Shown here in pieces: positions 37,874 through 46,814 of a DNA stretch of 64,000 bases. The stretch's first letter is position 1; each line of letters starts with the position of its first letter. The stretch comes from JAMZMI01 sp039944535 (GTDB lineage Bacteria; Bacteroidota; Bacteroidia; Cytophagales; Cyclobacteriaceae). The stretch lies in assembly GCA_039944535.1 (NCBI GenBank), contig JBDUYP010000010.1, forward strand, positions 62,001 to 126,000, in the 5' to 3' direction. Made by a program: the position numbers and the translations under genes. The notes under the pieces are model-generated. The model was given only the letters and a program-made list of their open reading frames with translations. It was not told where the DNA came from and ran no database searches.

Positions 37874-39850
37874 CTACTCCTCAATCAGACCTATTACCGT
37901 GAATTCATTTCGACGGTTAGATTGATGCTCCGCCTCGGAGCAATCCCTTCCCTTACAGTCCACAATGGGCTGTGATTCTCCATACCCTCTTGGAGTAAGT
38001 CGTTTATAATCGATACCTAAACCTACAAGGTATTCGTAAGTAGAGGTAGCCCTTTTTTGAGAAAGGTTCATATTGTACTCATCATCTTTGCGAATGTCAG
38101 TATGTGAGCCAAGCTCCAAGATCACACGGGGGTGTCTTCGCATAAACTCATAGACCTTATCAAGCTCAGCGATTGACTCTGGCCTCAATTCGTGCTTATC
38201 CAGGTCGAAATAAATTGGCTTAATAAGTAAACTATCAATAAGGGTTTCTGCTATCAGGGAGTCTGACAATAAGGTATCGTAATCCATCAAATATTCCTCC
38301 ATTGGTATAGGAAAATCCAACGGCGGATCAAGCTCAGAAAGATAAACGACCAGCTTGTCTTCATCCGCTGGCTTAGCTACCACGGCGTTTTCTAAACGGT
38401 AGTTATACTTTGAAGCGCTAATGGTAAGGTCAACCGTCTGCCGGGGAATCACAAACATGCCGTCCTTGTCTGAACGGACATAAATCTGAAACCCTGAAAG
38501 CGAATCTACCATGAAGACATCTGCCAAAGCTATGGGCTCATTGGTCTCCTGATCGAGTACCTGACCTTTCCGTAGCTTTTCTTCAAAAGCAAATTTGTAT
38601 ATATCATCTTTATTGTCAGGATTTCTGGCAGAGGTAAAATACCCTACTGAAAAGTCAGAAGTGGCTGTAAAACCAAAATCATCGCGTCCGCTGTTTATGG
38701 GATATCCCATATTCTTAGGTTCACTTTTAGGCATATAATTCTCGTCCAGATCAACCTGGTAAATATCCAGTCCACCTAAACCGCCTCTGCCATCAGTGGC
38801 ATAGAATAGTTGCTGGTCAATAAGTACCGGAAACATCTCCTGCCCTTTGGAGTTAATCTGGGCTCCAAGGTCTCGTGGCTCTGTCCACTTATCATCATTT
38901 TTGTATGACACATATAAGTCCGTACCGCCTATTCCTCCTGGTTTATCTGAGGAAAATATGATGACGCTTCCATCATTACTCATAGCAGGGTGCCCTACCG
39001 AATATTGATCGTTGTTAAACTGAAAAGATCTGATTTTGCCCCACGATCTGGCTTGCTCATCATACTCCGCAAAATAAATTTTCAATCTGGCTACTCCCTT
39101 TTTGTCACGCTTCACACGGCCGCCCTGATAATTATTTCGGGTAAAAGCTATTTTAGTTTGATTGTCGAAAAATGCAACGGGCCCTTCGTGAAACTTGGAT
39201 TTAATCGCCGGAGATAGATATTCTATTTGCGAAAGCTCATCACCATGGGCGTAGAATAAATCCAAAAAACTGGTTTCGTCCCAATTAAAATCCCGCTGAA
39301 TCCAGTCGTCACCAATCGTACGGGATGAGACAAACACGATCCCGTCTTTATAAATAGCCGGACTAAAATCAAGACCCGGAGTATTGATCGAAATGGGAGA
39401 AACTTGATATTCAGACGAATCTCTAAAGAACCGGTCGATATTTTCAAGGGCGTCCAACTTGAGCGAAGTGCGTCCATCTGAGGCAATGAGATCATTGTAA
39501 TACTGGTACCATTCTTTTGACTGCTGATACTGCTGCAAGCTCACGAGCGCTTCGGCATAATAGTAGTAATAGACGGCTGGAAGTTCCTTGTTGCGGTCTA
39601 TTGCCATTGACAAGTAGGTTTCCACACTATCAGGTTCGTTGAGAAAGCGATGACAATCGACTATTTTCTCAATAATCCCAACTGAGTCATCAGCATCTCG
39701 TAGGACATCTTTATATAGAATGGATGCCTTTGCATACGAAAAACGTTCAAATGCTCTTTTAGCTGCCTGCTCGGCAGTAAATGATACCTGTCCGCGGACT
39801 GAATTCAATCCACCAAAGACAAGAAACACAATGATTACGGTTAACCTCAT
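37874..39850 (-). CDS. OmpA-family outer-membrane protein with TPR and PD40 propeller (PorE/SprE-neighbour type)
   Basis: A 658-residue protein with a signal peptide (MRLTVIIVFLVFGGLNSVRG). Residues about 25-135 are TPR-like (SILYKDVLRDADDS). A PD40/WD40-like propeller follows at about 155-430 (SNDGSVIIFSSDKPGGIGGTDLY, DGRGGLGGLDIYQV). A carboxypeptidase-regulatory-like strand region covers 435-510, and a C-terminal OmpA domain 540-650 (IYFDLDKHELRPES, LELGSHTD, SQKRATSTYEYL, NRRNEF) binds peptidoglycan. Such proteins pair with PorP/SprF and T9SS type B substrates to anchor them. It starts one base after the stop of the Reg_prop gene and lies about 150 bp before the adhesin, supporting one operon. 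Confidence 0.9.
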   Translation of the reverse strand: MRLTVIIVFLVFGGLNSVRGQVSFTAEQAAKRAFERFSYAKASILYKDVLRDADDSVGIIEKIVDCHRFLNEPDSVETYLSMAIDRNKELPAVYYYYYAEALVSLQQYQQSKEWYQYYNDLIASDGRTSLKLDALENIDRFFRDSSEYQVSPISINTPGLDFSPAIYKDGIVFVSSRTIGDDWIQRDFNWDETSFLDLFYAHGDELSQIEYLSPAIKSKFHEGPVAFFDNQTKIAFTRNNYQGGRVKRDKKGVARLKIYFAEYDEQARSWGKIRSFQFNNDQYSVGHPAMSNDGSVIIFSSDKPGGIGGTDLYVSYKNDDKWTEPRDLGAQINSKGQEMFPVLIDQQLFYATDGRGGLGGLDIYQVDLDENYMPKSEPKNMGYPINSGRDDFGFTATSDFSVGYFTSARNPDNKDDIYKFAFEEKLRKGQVLDQETNEPIALADVFMVDSLSGFQIYVRSDKDGMFVIPRQTVDLTISASKYNYRLENAVVAKPADEDKLVVYLSELDPPLDFPIPMEEYLMDYDTLLSDSLIAETLIDSLLIKPIYFDLDKHELRPESIAELDKVYEFMRRHPRVILELGSHTDIRKDDEYNMNLSQKRATSTYEYLVGLGIDYKRLTPRGYGESQPIVDCKGRDCSEAEHQSNRRNEFTVIGLIEE

Positions 39851-39851
39851 G

Positions 39852-42464
39852 CTATTTTGATTCTAGACCTTCCAACCTTACTTTCTTTGCCATTTCCTTA
39901 TCTTCAATTCGTTTTGCTCTAACCTTTAAATATCTGGTTAGCCTGATCTCGATTGGGAGTAGGCACAACGCTAGCAAAAGATTGACCCCAACTTGAAAAA
40001 TAGGTGTTTCGCCAGATACCCGATTAAGATATGGCTCCATCTCAGTATGAACATATTCAAAAGCTATAAAAACACTTACATAAACCATCAGTCTGATGAT
40101 AAATTGGTTTTTAAGGTGTGAAGACAAATAATAGGTAACCCCGAATACCAATGCGATAACACCTATTTCCATTAAATAAAACCACCACATCTCCCAGTAT
40201 GGATGTCTTACTTTGAAGGTGATGCTTGTGTATTCATCATCCCACAAGTCAGGATGATCAGATTCTTTCACTTTGAAAGTATAATATCCAGGATCAAGGT
40301 TAGTATAGGTTGCATGATCATTTTTCTCCACGGGTGACCACCCTCTGTCATAACCCTCCATCATGTATTGATAATAAATGGCATTGGGTTTTCTGAGGTT
40401 GATAGATACAAAATCAAAAGTGAGATGATTCTCATCGTATGGGAATACCATATCGGCGGGAAGAATATCATCCAACTTCGTCGATTGGCTATAATTGAGT
40501 AAATCGGCGCGCCCATAAAACAGCCTGATATCTTTGATGTGTGTATGCCGCTTGGTCACTCTGAAATTGAACTGTGGCATATTCACTTTGGTCATACCAA
40601 ATGGGTTTCCAAAGAAGATATTTCCATGAGCATCTTTGCACACAGAGTTTCTTTCGGCTTCCGTCTCTCCCAGCTCACCAGGATGGTTAAACACTGTGAT
40701 CAAACCATACTCAGGCTGCAGCAAACTGATACCTAACCTGTGCCCTACCCATACCTGTCCGATATCATCTACCATCGCGGCATTGCAGTAGTTAGACAAC
40801 AAACCGTCCTTTTCTGTGTACTGCTTGAAGCTTTCACCATCAAAGCTGTAAATCCCGGCTCCTTGCGTGGTTACCCAGATCAATCCATCGCCAGACTGGG
40901 TAATGGTATTGACGTCAAACGCGGGAAAAATCTCATTTTGTGATAAATACTGTATTTCTCCTCCTCTAGGCCAGAGTGCCAGTCCCGTGGCATTGCTGCC
41001 AAACCACATATTGCCAGCCTGGTCAGAAAACATGCTGGCGATTTCATTGTGATAAAAACCGTTTCTTGTATTCAAATGCTCTAAAACTTTGCCATTTGGA
41101 TCCAACTTGAAAACGCCATTTCCGGCCATTGAAACCCAAACATTGTCATCAATATCCCTGCATAATGCACGGACATGCTGCTGCCTGCCCGGATCTGTTG
41201 GGCTTACATCTACCCTCTTTATCTTATCGGTTTTGAGATTGATGTTGAGTAAGCCATTGTTGCGAGTACCGACCCATATCCAGTCTCCGTTGTTCAGCAA
41301 TGCCGTGACCGAATATTGACTAGTAAAATCCAGTCGCTCAAAAATAAGACTATCACGCATGGGCTTGTGATACACATGCACCAGTCCATTTTCCGATCCC
41401 AGAATCAACTCATCTTCGTTGATGGCCGTGACACTGTGCATTCCCTGAACTCCAATACTTTCAAAAAGCTCGTAATGATGAAAATATGCCCGGTTCAGTT
41501 GTACCAGCCCGCGACCAAAAGTTCCTACCCAAATTTCGTTTTCATTGTCCACATAAACCTCTCCTATCTGATTGCTTTCAAAACCATTTTGCCGGTTAAA
41601 AAATGTGATGGCCGAAACGTCTATGCCTTCCAGATCGGCCTCAATCAGTCCATGATTTTTAGTACCTACCCAAAGCGTGTTAAACTCATCCTTTGCAATA
41701 GAAGTAACCTGTACATGATCCGGGAATCCAGAAACGGGATCGAGGCTCTTAGTACCTTTTACATGTGAGTACATCCCATCATTGGTACCTATCCAGATCA
41801 AATTTGAATCATGGTCATCCTGATAAACTGCATTGACGGCCAGCGACCTGGTACTCTCCAGGAAACCTATCGTTTTGATGCCATCATCAGCGATCTGGAT
41901 TTCAAGTAGTCCCTCATTGGTGCCTACGAATATGCGATCTTCAAAAACAAAAAAGTCATAAGAAATGATGCCCGCAAAGACTGGAAGCTGGAAGTGCTCG
42001 GTTTGATCATTTTGAATCCTAACCAAACCCTGGTTTTGTGTTAGCGCCCAAACCACATTGTTTTCAGTAGCTCGCAAACGGTTTATTTTATTGGGAAGGT
42101 CTGCCTTCGCCAAAATTTTGCGATAGCGCCCATGCTCCACTATACTGATCCCTCCTTCATAATACCCCATAAACAAGTGCCCATCCTCAGAAATCACCGA
42201 AGCGGTTACCAGATTGTTGATGGTGCTGTCGTGCGCATTGAGGTTAAGCATTTGGTTACCATCAAACCTATACAGGCCATCATCACTACCGATCCAAAGG
42301 AATCCATCCTCATCTTGAATTAGTGTATAAATAAACACACCATTGAAATCCTTATCGGCATTGTAAACCAACATAGAGAAGTCTCTTGGGCCTGCCAGCA
42401 GACTTGTTAAGCCTACCAATAGAAGCACAGAGAGTAATAAAATGGATTTAATTTTTATCATCAC
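39852..42464 (-). CDS. Reg_prop/Y_Y_Y sensor protein without a kinase domain
   Basis: 870 residues: signal peptide (about 1-24), then a large extracytoplasmic double propeller of two-component-regulator repeats (DEDGFLWIGSDDGLYRFDG, DNENEIWVGTFGRGLVQL, SGDGLIWVTTQGAGIYSF), a Y_Y_Y domain at about 680-760 (YYQYMMEGYDRGWSP), and then three or four membrane helices from about 765. The chain stops after a short charged helix (RIEDKEMAKKVRLEGLESK). In hybrid two-component sensors a DHp/ATPase would follow; none does here. It probably senses a surface or polysaccharide cue and signals through a partner. It overlaps the preceding gene by 14-17 bp. Confidence 0.85.
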   Translation of the reverse strand: MMIKIKSILLLSVLLLVGLTSLLAGPRDFSMLVYNADKDFNGVFIYTLIQDEDGFLWIGSDDGLYRFDGNQMLNLNAHDSTINNLVTASVISEDGHLFMGYYEGGISIVEHGRYRKILAKADLPNKINRLRATENNVVWALTQNQGLVRIQNDQTEHFQLPVFAGIISYDFFVFEDRIFVGTNEGLLEIQIADDGIKTIGFLESTRSLAVNAVYQDDHDSNLIWIGTNDGMYSHVKGTKSLDPVSGFPDHVQVTSIAKDEFNTLWVGTKNHGLIEADLEGIDVSAITFFNRQNGFESNQIGEVYVDNENEIWVGTFGRGLVQLNRAYFHHYELFESIGVQGMHSVTAINEDELILGSENGLVHVYHKPMRDSLIFERLDFTSQYSVTALLNNGDWIWVGTRNNGLLNINLKTDKIKRVDVSPTDPGRQQHVRALCRDIDDNVWVSMAGNGVFKLDPNGKVLEHLNTRNGFYHNEIASMFSDQAGNMWFGSNATGLALWPRGGEIQYLSQNEIFPAFDVNTITQSGDGLIWVTTQGAGIYSFDGESFKQYTEKDGLLSNYCNAAMVDDIGQVWVGHRLGISLLQPEYGLITVFNHPGELGETEAERNSVCKDAHGNIFFGNPFGMTKVNMPQFNFRVTKRHTHIKDIRLFYGRADLLNYSQSTKLDDILPADMVFPYDENHLTFDFVSINLRKPNAIYYQYMMEGYDRGWSPVEKNDHATYTNLDPGYYTFKVKESDHPDLWDDEYTSITFKVRHPYWEMWWFYLMEIGVIALVFGVTYYLSSHLKNQFIIRLMVYVSVFIAFEYVHTEMEPYLNRVSGETPIFQVGVNLLLALCLLPIEIRLTRYLKVRAKRIEDKEMAKKVRLEGLESK

Positions 42465-43416
42465 TGCTTTTGTATCGAACGTTTACTTTGTATTTAAACT
42501 TGGGAGGGCCACCCACCGGCACAGAAAAGAATGCCACCGCCTCATCATATTGATTGGTGATGTAGCACACCATGTCATTCCTAGAATCCCGGCCTTTCAC
42601 AATCTGCATATCCACAGTAGTGTTCTTTTCCTCTTCATCTATGATATGCTTGCTTATGCCCCACTGCTTGTTGCGTGAGGCCTCTGCTTTGTGGCGGTTT
42701 TTGGAAACCGAGTATATCATGACCGATCCCTCATTATCAAAATCAAAATTGTGCTGCGTGATGGAAACCACCTCCTTATCTATGAAAGGGTATAAATGAG
42801 CTACCGAATATTGTGCTTCAGGCAAACGAAACGAGTATTCGTATGTAAAGGCATTTGAACCTTCAACCTCTTTGTTTTCATAGGGCTGAGTACTCAAAAA
42901 GTACTTGTACAAATTACCGTCATCACCTGCCACTCCTTCCGCCACTATCTTCAAAACACGACCGCCCAATTCTGGGGCTTCCTCTCCTTCCAGTGGATTG
43001 AAAGGACCAAATGTGTACCATTTTAGATTATATCGAGAATCGGCATCAAAAACTTTTGAGGCCAGCAAGTTTCCACTCTTGTACTGCCCTACGGGATCCG
43101 TTTTTTTGGTGTCTGGGTGTGAGTGTGTTCCCACTCCTCCATAAACCGAAAATTTAATTTGGGTATCAAAACCCTTATTATCTTCGTCCAGTTCACCGCC
43201 TATATCAGGGTCAAAAACTCTGATGTAAACGGGCTTGGTGAATGTCTCAGGTATAATGAAGAAAAAGACCTGACTGTGATCATCGTCTCCCCACCCTGGG
43301 GCACTTTCTTTACCAAAAGTCACCAGATAGGTGATTTGTTCAAATTCACTCGGTACCATCTGCCCTATTGAGAGGGTTACCTGAAACACAAAAAATATGG
43401 TTATTAATCCTTTCAT
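42448..43416 (-). CDS. Secreted protein of unknown function in the sprF-adhesin operon
   Basis: 322 residues with a signal peptide (MKGLITIFFVFQVTLSIGQ) and a mostly beta-rich mature part. Landmarks are FFFIIPETFTKPVYIRVFDPDIGGE, HSHPDTKKTDPVG, an acidic stretch, and a C-terminal region FKYKVNVRY. I do not recognise a family. The first half could be a beta-sandwich ligand-binding domain; nothing looks catalytic. It overlaps both neighbours (4 bp with the PKD gene, 14-17 bp with the sensor), so translation is coupled. The operon context suggests a cell-envelope role with the adhesin. Confidence 0.75.
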   Translation of the reverse strand: MKGLITIFFVFQVTLSIGQMVPSEFEQITYLVTFGKESAPGWGDDDHSQVFFFIIPETFTKPVYIRVFDPDIGGELDEDNKGFDTQIKFSVYGGVGTHSHPDTKKTDPVGQYKSGNLLASKVFDADSRYNLKWYTFGPFNPLEGEEAPELGGRVLKIVAEGVAGDDGNLYKYFLSTQPYENKEVEGSNAFTYEYSFRLPEAQYSVAHLYPFIDKEVVSITQHNFDFDNEGSVMIYSVSKNRHKAEASRNKQWGISKHIIDEEEKNTTVDMQIVKGRDSRNDMVCYITNQYDEAVAFFSVPVGGPPKFKYKVNVRYKSSDDKN

Positions 43417-43970
43417 TTTCCTCCTAGCGTTACGGTTTTTGAAAGATGGATAAGTTCATCTCGATAATAGAATCGACTTAACACGCGCACTTCCGTGCCT
43501 ATTTTGATATCATCCATAGGGCTTTCACCCATGATGTATTCTCCCTCCACATCCCAATAAAAAGAAATTTGAGAAACTCCGCCTTCATGTTTCAATCTGG
43601 CAACTGGGCTGAATTTTCCATCCAGTCCTCTATTCTCATCAATCAAAAGCTCCACTGTAGGCTGAATTTCTACATCGACCACATATTCATTTTCAAAATC
43701 AGCTCCTGAATAAGGGTCAGTAACCGTCAGTACGGCCTGATAAAGCCCAATGCTATCATAGCAATGCTCTGCCACTACACCCAGGTCAGAAAGACCATCT
43801 CCAAAGCTCCATTCATAAATGAGGTTCTTATTATCCGCCTGAACAGATGGACCAAGGTCCAAAATCACACAATTCTGGACTGACAAAAAATGTGGATAAT
43901 CAGCCTCCGTGATTGTATCAGGCCAGCCAAATGTAGCAGCAAGGAAAATAAGTAGATAATTAGCCATCAT
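43413..43970 (-). CDS. Secreted PKD-domain protein
   Basis: 185 residues with a short hydrophobic N-terminus (MMANYLLIFLAATFGW) as signal peptide. A PKD domain at about 30-105 is recognised from LIYEWSFGDGLSD, CYDSIGLYQAVLTVTDPYSG and YVVDVEI. The remaining 80 residues form a second beta domain (ARLKHEGGVSQISFYWDVEGEY). Two cysteines, at QNCVILD and EHCYDS, could form a disulfide. PKD modules are typical of surface proteins. It lies 54 bp downstream of the PorP/SprF gene and overlaps the next gene by 4 bp. Confidence 0.82.
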   Translation of the reverse strand: MMANYLLIFLAATFGWPDTITEADYPHFLSVQNCVILDLGPSVQADNKNLIYEWSFGDGLSDLGVVAEHCYDSIGLYQAVLTVTDPYSGADFENEYVVDVEIQPTVELLIDENRGLDGKFSPVARLKHEGGVSQISFYWDVEGEYIMGESPMDDIKIGTEVRVLSRFYYRDELIHLSKTVTLGGK

Positions 43971-44024
43971 TGAGGTTTATGCTTGAATATAACGCTTATT
44001 ATTTGCACTGTTTCCATCGCCAAC

Positions 44025-44945
44025 TTAGAAATATCGTGGTGTAACAACCTTGTTTTTAGAAAACACAAAACGATAGTTAACCATCAGCTCGTGCGATCCG
44101 GATGTGACTGCTTTCAAATCTGTCAATGTATAATCATAAGCATAACCAAAACGCAACTGGGGCGAGGCTTGCAGATCAAACAAGAAGCTGAAAGAATCAA
44201 AAGAGCGATAAGATAGGCCAAGCCATACTTTGTCGTCTAGTATCACATTGGCGTTTATATCCATTTCCAATGGTGCACCGCCTACTGATTTGAGCAGGAT
44301 ACTGGGTTTTATTTTTACTACAGGGTTCAACTCAAAAACCATCCCTGATGTAATGAAATAATGAGGTATTTCCTTCGTCGAAAATTCATTCAAGTCATTG
44401 TTATCACTGACATTCAAAGTATTTCTGAAAAGTCTTGGGGATGAAACACCCACATAGTAAGTGTTTGTATAAAGGTAAAGGCCTACACCAAAGTTTGGAC
44501 TTATCTCACCGGTGGTTGATGCAAGGTTGGGGTCATTGATGCCCAACTCGCCATAGTTGATGCTACTTTGGCGGAAACCTCCCTGCAGCCCCATGGAAAG
44601 GATGGTAGATCGTGAAAACTTGATTCGGTATGCGTACGAGAAAAAGAGGGAATTATCTGTACTCACGCCGATTTCATCTCTGCTGAATATGGCACCAACG
44701 GCAATGTTTTTATTGGGTACAGGCGAATGTATGGATAATGTATTCGTGTTTGGAGCGCCTTCTATACCTACCCACTGAATTCTGGATAGAGCTGTAGCAC
44801 TAATGGACTCATGGCTTCCTGCATATGCGGGGTTAAGGGCTAAACCATTAAACATGTATTGGGTAAACTGAGCTTGCTGTTGCGCTGACGCAGTGAAACC
44901 AAAAATCCAAAAGTGAAACAATAATACTGTAAGTCGCTTCATCAT
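44025..44945 (-). CDS. PorP/SprF family type IX secretion outer-membrane protein
   Basis: 306 residues, signal peptide (KRLTVLLFHFWIFGFTASAQQ) and a beta-barrel-like outer-membrane body. The family opening QAQFTQYMFNGLALNPAYAGS is unmistakable. Further landmarks are SRIQWVGIEGAPNTNTLSIHSP and KIKPSILLK. SprF is required for surface display of SprB in gliding Flavobacteriia, and type B sorted proteins usually have a dedicated PorP/SprF partner. It is the first gene of the operon that ends with the adhesin and the signalling genes, so it is the probable export partner of the giant protein. Confidence 0.93.
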   Translation of the reverse strand: MMKRLTVLLFHFWIFGFTASAQQQAQFTQYMFNGLALNPAYAGSHESISATALSRIQWVGIEGAPNTNTLSIHSPVPNKNIAVGAIFSRDEIGVSTDNSLFFSYAYRIKFSRSTILSMGLQGGFRQSSINYGELGINDPNLASTTGEISPNFGVGLYLYTNTYYVGVSSPRLFRNTLNVSDNNDLNEFSTKEIPHYFITSGMVFELNPVVKIKPSILLKSVGGAPLEMDINANVILDDKVWLGLSYRSFDSFSFLFDLQASPQLRFGYAYDYTLTDLKAVTSGSHELMVNYRFVFSKNKVVTPRYF

Positions 44946-44987
44946 AATTGATGTATTGTCCCACTAAACTACATGTCAGGTATATAC

Positions 44988-44995
44988 CAAATCTA
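44988..44995 (-). promoter_or_regulatory. Candidate -7 element for the sprF-adhesin operon
   Basis: On the minus strand the bases read TAGATTTG, an exact match to the Bacteroidota -7 consensus TAnnTTTG, 43-50 bp before the porP/sprF ATG. A clear -33 TTTG at the right spacing is not seen. Confidence 0.35.
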
Positions 44996-45034
44996 AACTT
45001 TCGTCGGTTTGGGATGCTTTAACGGTGAATGGGC

Positions 45035-45097
45035 ATTTTGCACAGACGAGTGACTTAGTAAAAAAGCCAGATTTTGCACAGAATGTCTGAATCTGTG
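45035..45097. promoter_or_regulatory. Possible regulator sites upstream of the sprF-adhesin operon
   Basis: ATTTTGCACAGA occurs at 45035-45046 and again at 45071-45082, 36 bp apart. The second copy is also the left arm of a CACAGA-N9-TCTGTG inverted repeat (45077-45097). They lie 90-150 bp before the porP/sprF start. LytTR regulators typically bind such direct repeats, so they may be targets of the operon's own LytTR regulator; this is inference. Confidence 0.35.
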
Positions 45098-45174
45098 TAT
45101 TTCGAATTTGACACGCTCGAATACTATTGAAAAAGTGGCATTAAGTCTATAAACAAAGAGAAGTAGCTACCCCC

Positions 45175-45214
45175 CCAGGGTCTCTTTCTACCAGCACAAA
45201 GACCCTGGAGGTTT
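45175..45214. repeat. Structured repeat left of the cassette array (copy 1)
   Basis: Perfect 8-bp arms (CCAGGGTC / GACCCTGG) enclose an 18-nt loop, terminator-like. The 36 bp at 45179-45214 recur with three mismatches at 53252-53287 on the other side of the array. The remaining sequence between the porP/sprF start and here has no gene. Confidence 0.6.
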
Positions 45215-45299
45215 AAATTGTGCAGATGCAATACAGGATGATAGCTCCCGCCGGTTGAAGTGTTCGCTTGGACTCTTTTATACACACCAGGACCGCTTC

Positions 45300-45351
45300 G
45301 CTTAACCTTGCGCCAGTTGGGAATGTATGGCGGGAACGGCGGGCATTGTTT
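45300..45351 (-). repeat. Degenerate attC-like end of the cassette array
   Basis: GCTTAAC at 45300-45306 fits the RYYYAAC core and the following sequence contains TATGGCGGGAACGG, shared with the spacers at 48482-48520 and 49671-49700. It lies directly after the deiminase stop codon. The second core expected beside the stop codon is not recognisable, so the site has probably decayed. Confidence 0.4.
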
Positions 45352-46632
45352 TTATTCTATTGAAATCTTCGGTTGTTGCATGGAGAAGCAATGTATTCCT
45401 CCTCCCCCAAGATTGACAGCAAGGGCATCAAGCATTACTACTTTTCGATCTGGAAAAACTGATTCCAAAAGCTTCTTGGCATTCTCATCCCTTAGATTAA
45501 TTTCTTCATCCATACCTTCACGCCAGTATTTCTGTCCTATTATCACTGAGTTTGTGATCAAGAAGTTCAAATAACTGGCAGCTGCAATTACGGTAACGGT
45601 ATCGCCTTTTGGGAAGGTACTTCCGTCTTGATAATCAAGTGTTTGGATATAATCGTAAACGTAATCACCTGGTACCAATTCAGTAAACATAGTTTTTGGT
45701 AGTGGCATTCTTGTTATGTGGAAAGGATTGCCATCTTGATCTGTTTCATTAAGTAGTATTTGATAATTTTCTTCCATCCTCTTATGACTTTCAAAGGCTA
45801 TGGGATCATCAAGATCAGAACTGTCCACTTGTGCCAGAAGGATTGTGGAGTCATTTACAAATCGGGCAAATTCATCAATATGACCATTGGTCGTAACCAC
45901 TGTATATGCATCAGTTCCATCAGCTGTTTTTAGCGGGCCAAGAAATGTATGACTGTCTTCCACAAGCCCCTTGTTAAGCCAGATGACCTTTTCCACACCC
46001 AAGAGTCTCTTGTATTCATCTTCCATTTGCTCTTTGGACAGATGTGGGTTTCGTCCTTGTTCTACACTTTCTGTCACCATCAAAGTACCTTTTCCATTGA
46101 CTTCACGATTACCCCCTTCACTAATCATGGAACTTGAAACAACTGGTATTTGCAAAAGATCAGCTACCCGGGCGTCATACATCTCTTCCGTTTTGGTACT
46201 AGTATCAAGGGTGTCAGTATAACCCCATGCGTTGAAGTTGAAATCTGCGATTGCATGTCGACCATCGTTTGTTTCGACAAAGGTTGGTCCCATGTCTCTA
46301 GCCCATATTTCCACTGATGGGATTTCTTGGATTGTTAGATTTTGAGTCTCCTTGAATCGTAAATTCAACACCTCCCGAGCTTCATTACAAAGTTGGTCAT
46401 TTCCGCATGTTACAATGATGTTCAAGTTATCGATTAATGCTGCAATAACGGATAGGGTTACTTCTTGTACAGACTCACCATTTTTATGAGCTGCTGGAGG
46501 CCATATCAGCCAAACAGCATCCAGTTCTTCAAATTCAGCTGGCTGCCTGGTTACTGTCCAGTTCTCTGTCTCGTAACTTCCAGTTGAACAGCTTAATAGT
46601 GTGAAAATTAAAATTATAAGTGGTATTCTCAT
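45352..46632 (-). CDS. Agmatine/peptidylarginine deiminase-family lipoprotein
   Basis: 426 residues. The N-terminus is a lipoprotein signal with the lipobox LLSC at about residues 12-15, so the mature enzyme would be lipid-anchored. The body is the PAD_porph fold. Catalytic stretches are WARDMGPTFV, HIDEFARF and NLGGGGIHCFSMQQP, the last holding the catalytic cysteine. Members hydrolyse guanidino groups, as in agmatine or peptidyl-arginine. Export suggests it acts on peptides or on external agmatine, but the substrate is not evident. It is the last member of the cassette array; its start lies 19 bp from a GTTAAGT core. Confidence 0.85.
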   Translation of the reverse strand: MRIPLIILIFTLLSCSTGSYETENWTVTRQPAEFEELDAVWLIWPPAAHKNGESVQEVTLSVIAALIDNLNIIVTCGNDQLCNEAREVLNLRFKETQNLTIQEIPSVEIWARDMGPTFVETNDGRHAIADFNFNAWGYTDTLDTSTKTEEMYDARVADLLQIPVVSSSMISEGGNREVNGKGTLMVTESVEQGRNPHLSKEQMEDEYKRLLGVEKVIWLNKGLVEDSHTFLGPLKTADGTDAYTVVTTNGHIDEFARFVNDSTILLAQVDSSDLDDPIAFESHKRMEENYQILLNETDQDGNPFHITRMPLPKTMFTELVPGDYVYDYIQTLDYQDGSTFPKGDTVTVIAAASYLNFLITNSVIIGQKYWREGMDEEINLRDENAKKLLESVFPDRKVVMLDALAVNLGGGGIHCFSMQQPKISIE

Positions 46633-46650
46633 TTAGCTATCAGTGATTGC

Positions 46651-46813
46651 ACTTAACATTCATGCAACAGGCATTACCCTGTTTTTTGATTCTAAATCTA
46701 CCCATAAATCACGAAAAGCGGAGTGCGGTCATATGAAAAGGACTGATTGAGGTGAATCCAATGCTATAAAAGAACCACCATGCCAGGCATGCGGGAATGG
46801 GGGAACATAAGTA
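46651..46813 (-). repeat. attC-like spacer A (163 bp)
   Basis: Bounded by ACTTAAC (46651-46657) beside the deiminase start and ATAAGTA (46807-46813) beside the toxin stop. It contains the array's common repeat: an AACAGG-CATTAC-CCTGTT stem followed by a T tract, a GCGGAGTGCGGT block, and a CATGCcaggGCATG-like hairpin. The outer core ATAAGTA nearly complements TACTAAT at 47328-47334 at the far end of the same cassette. Confidence 0.65.
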
Positions 46814-46814
46814 T

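Noticed and set aside
45260..45574. Plus-strand frame overlapping the end of the deiminase gene
   Set aside because: It is antisense to the deiminase's catalytic C-terminus and has no domain signature.
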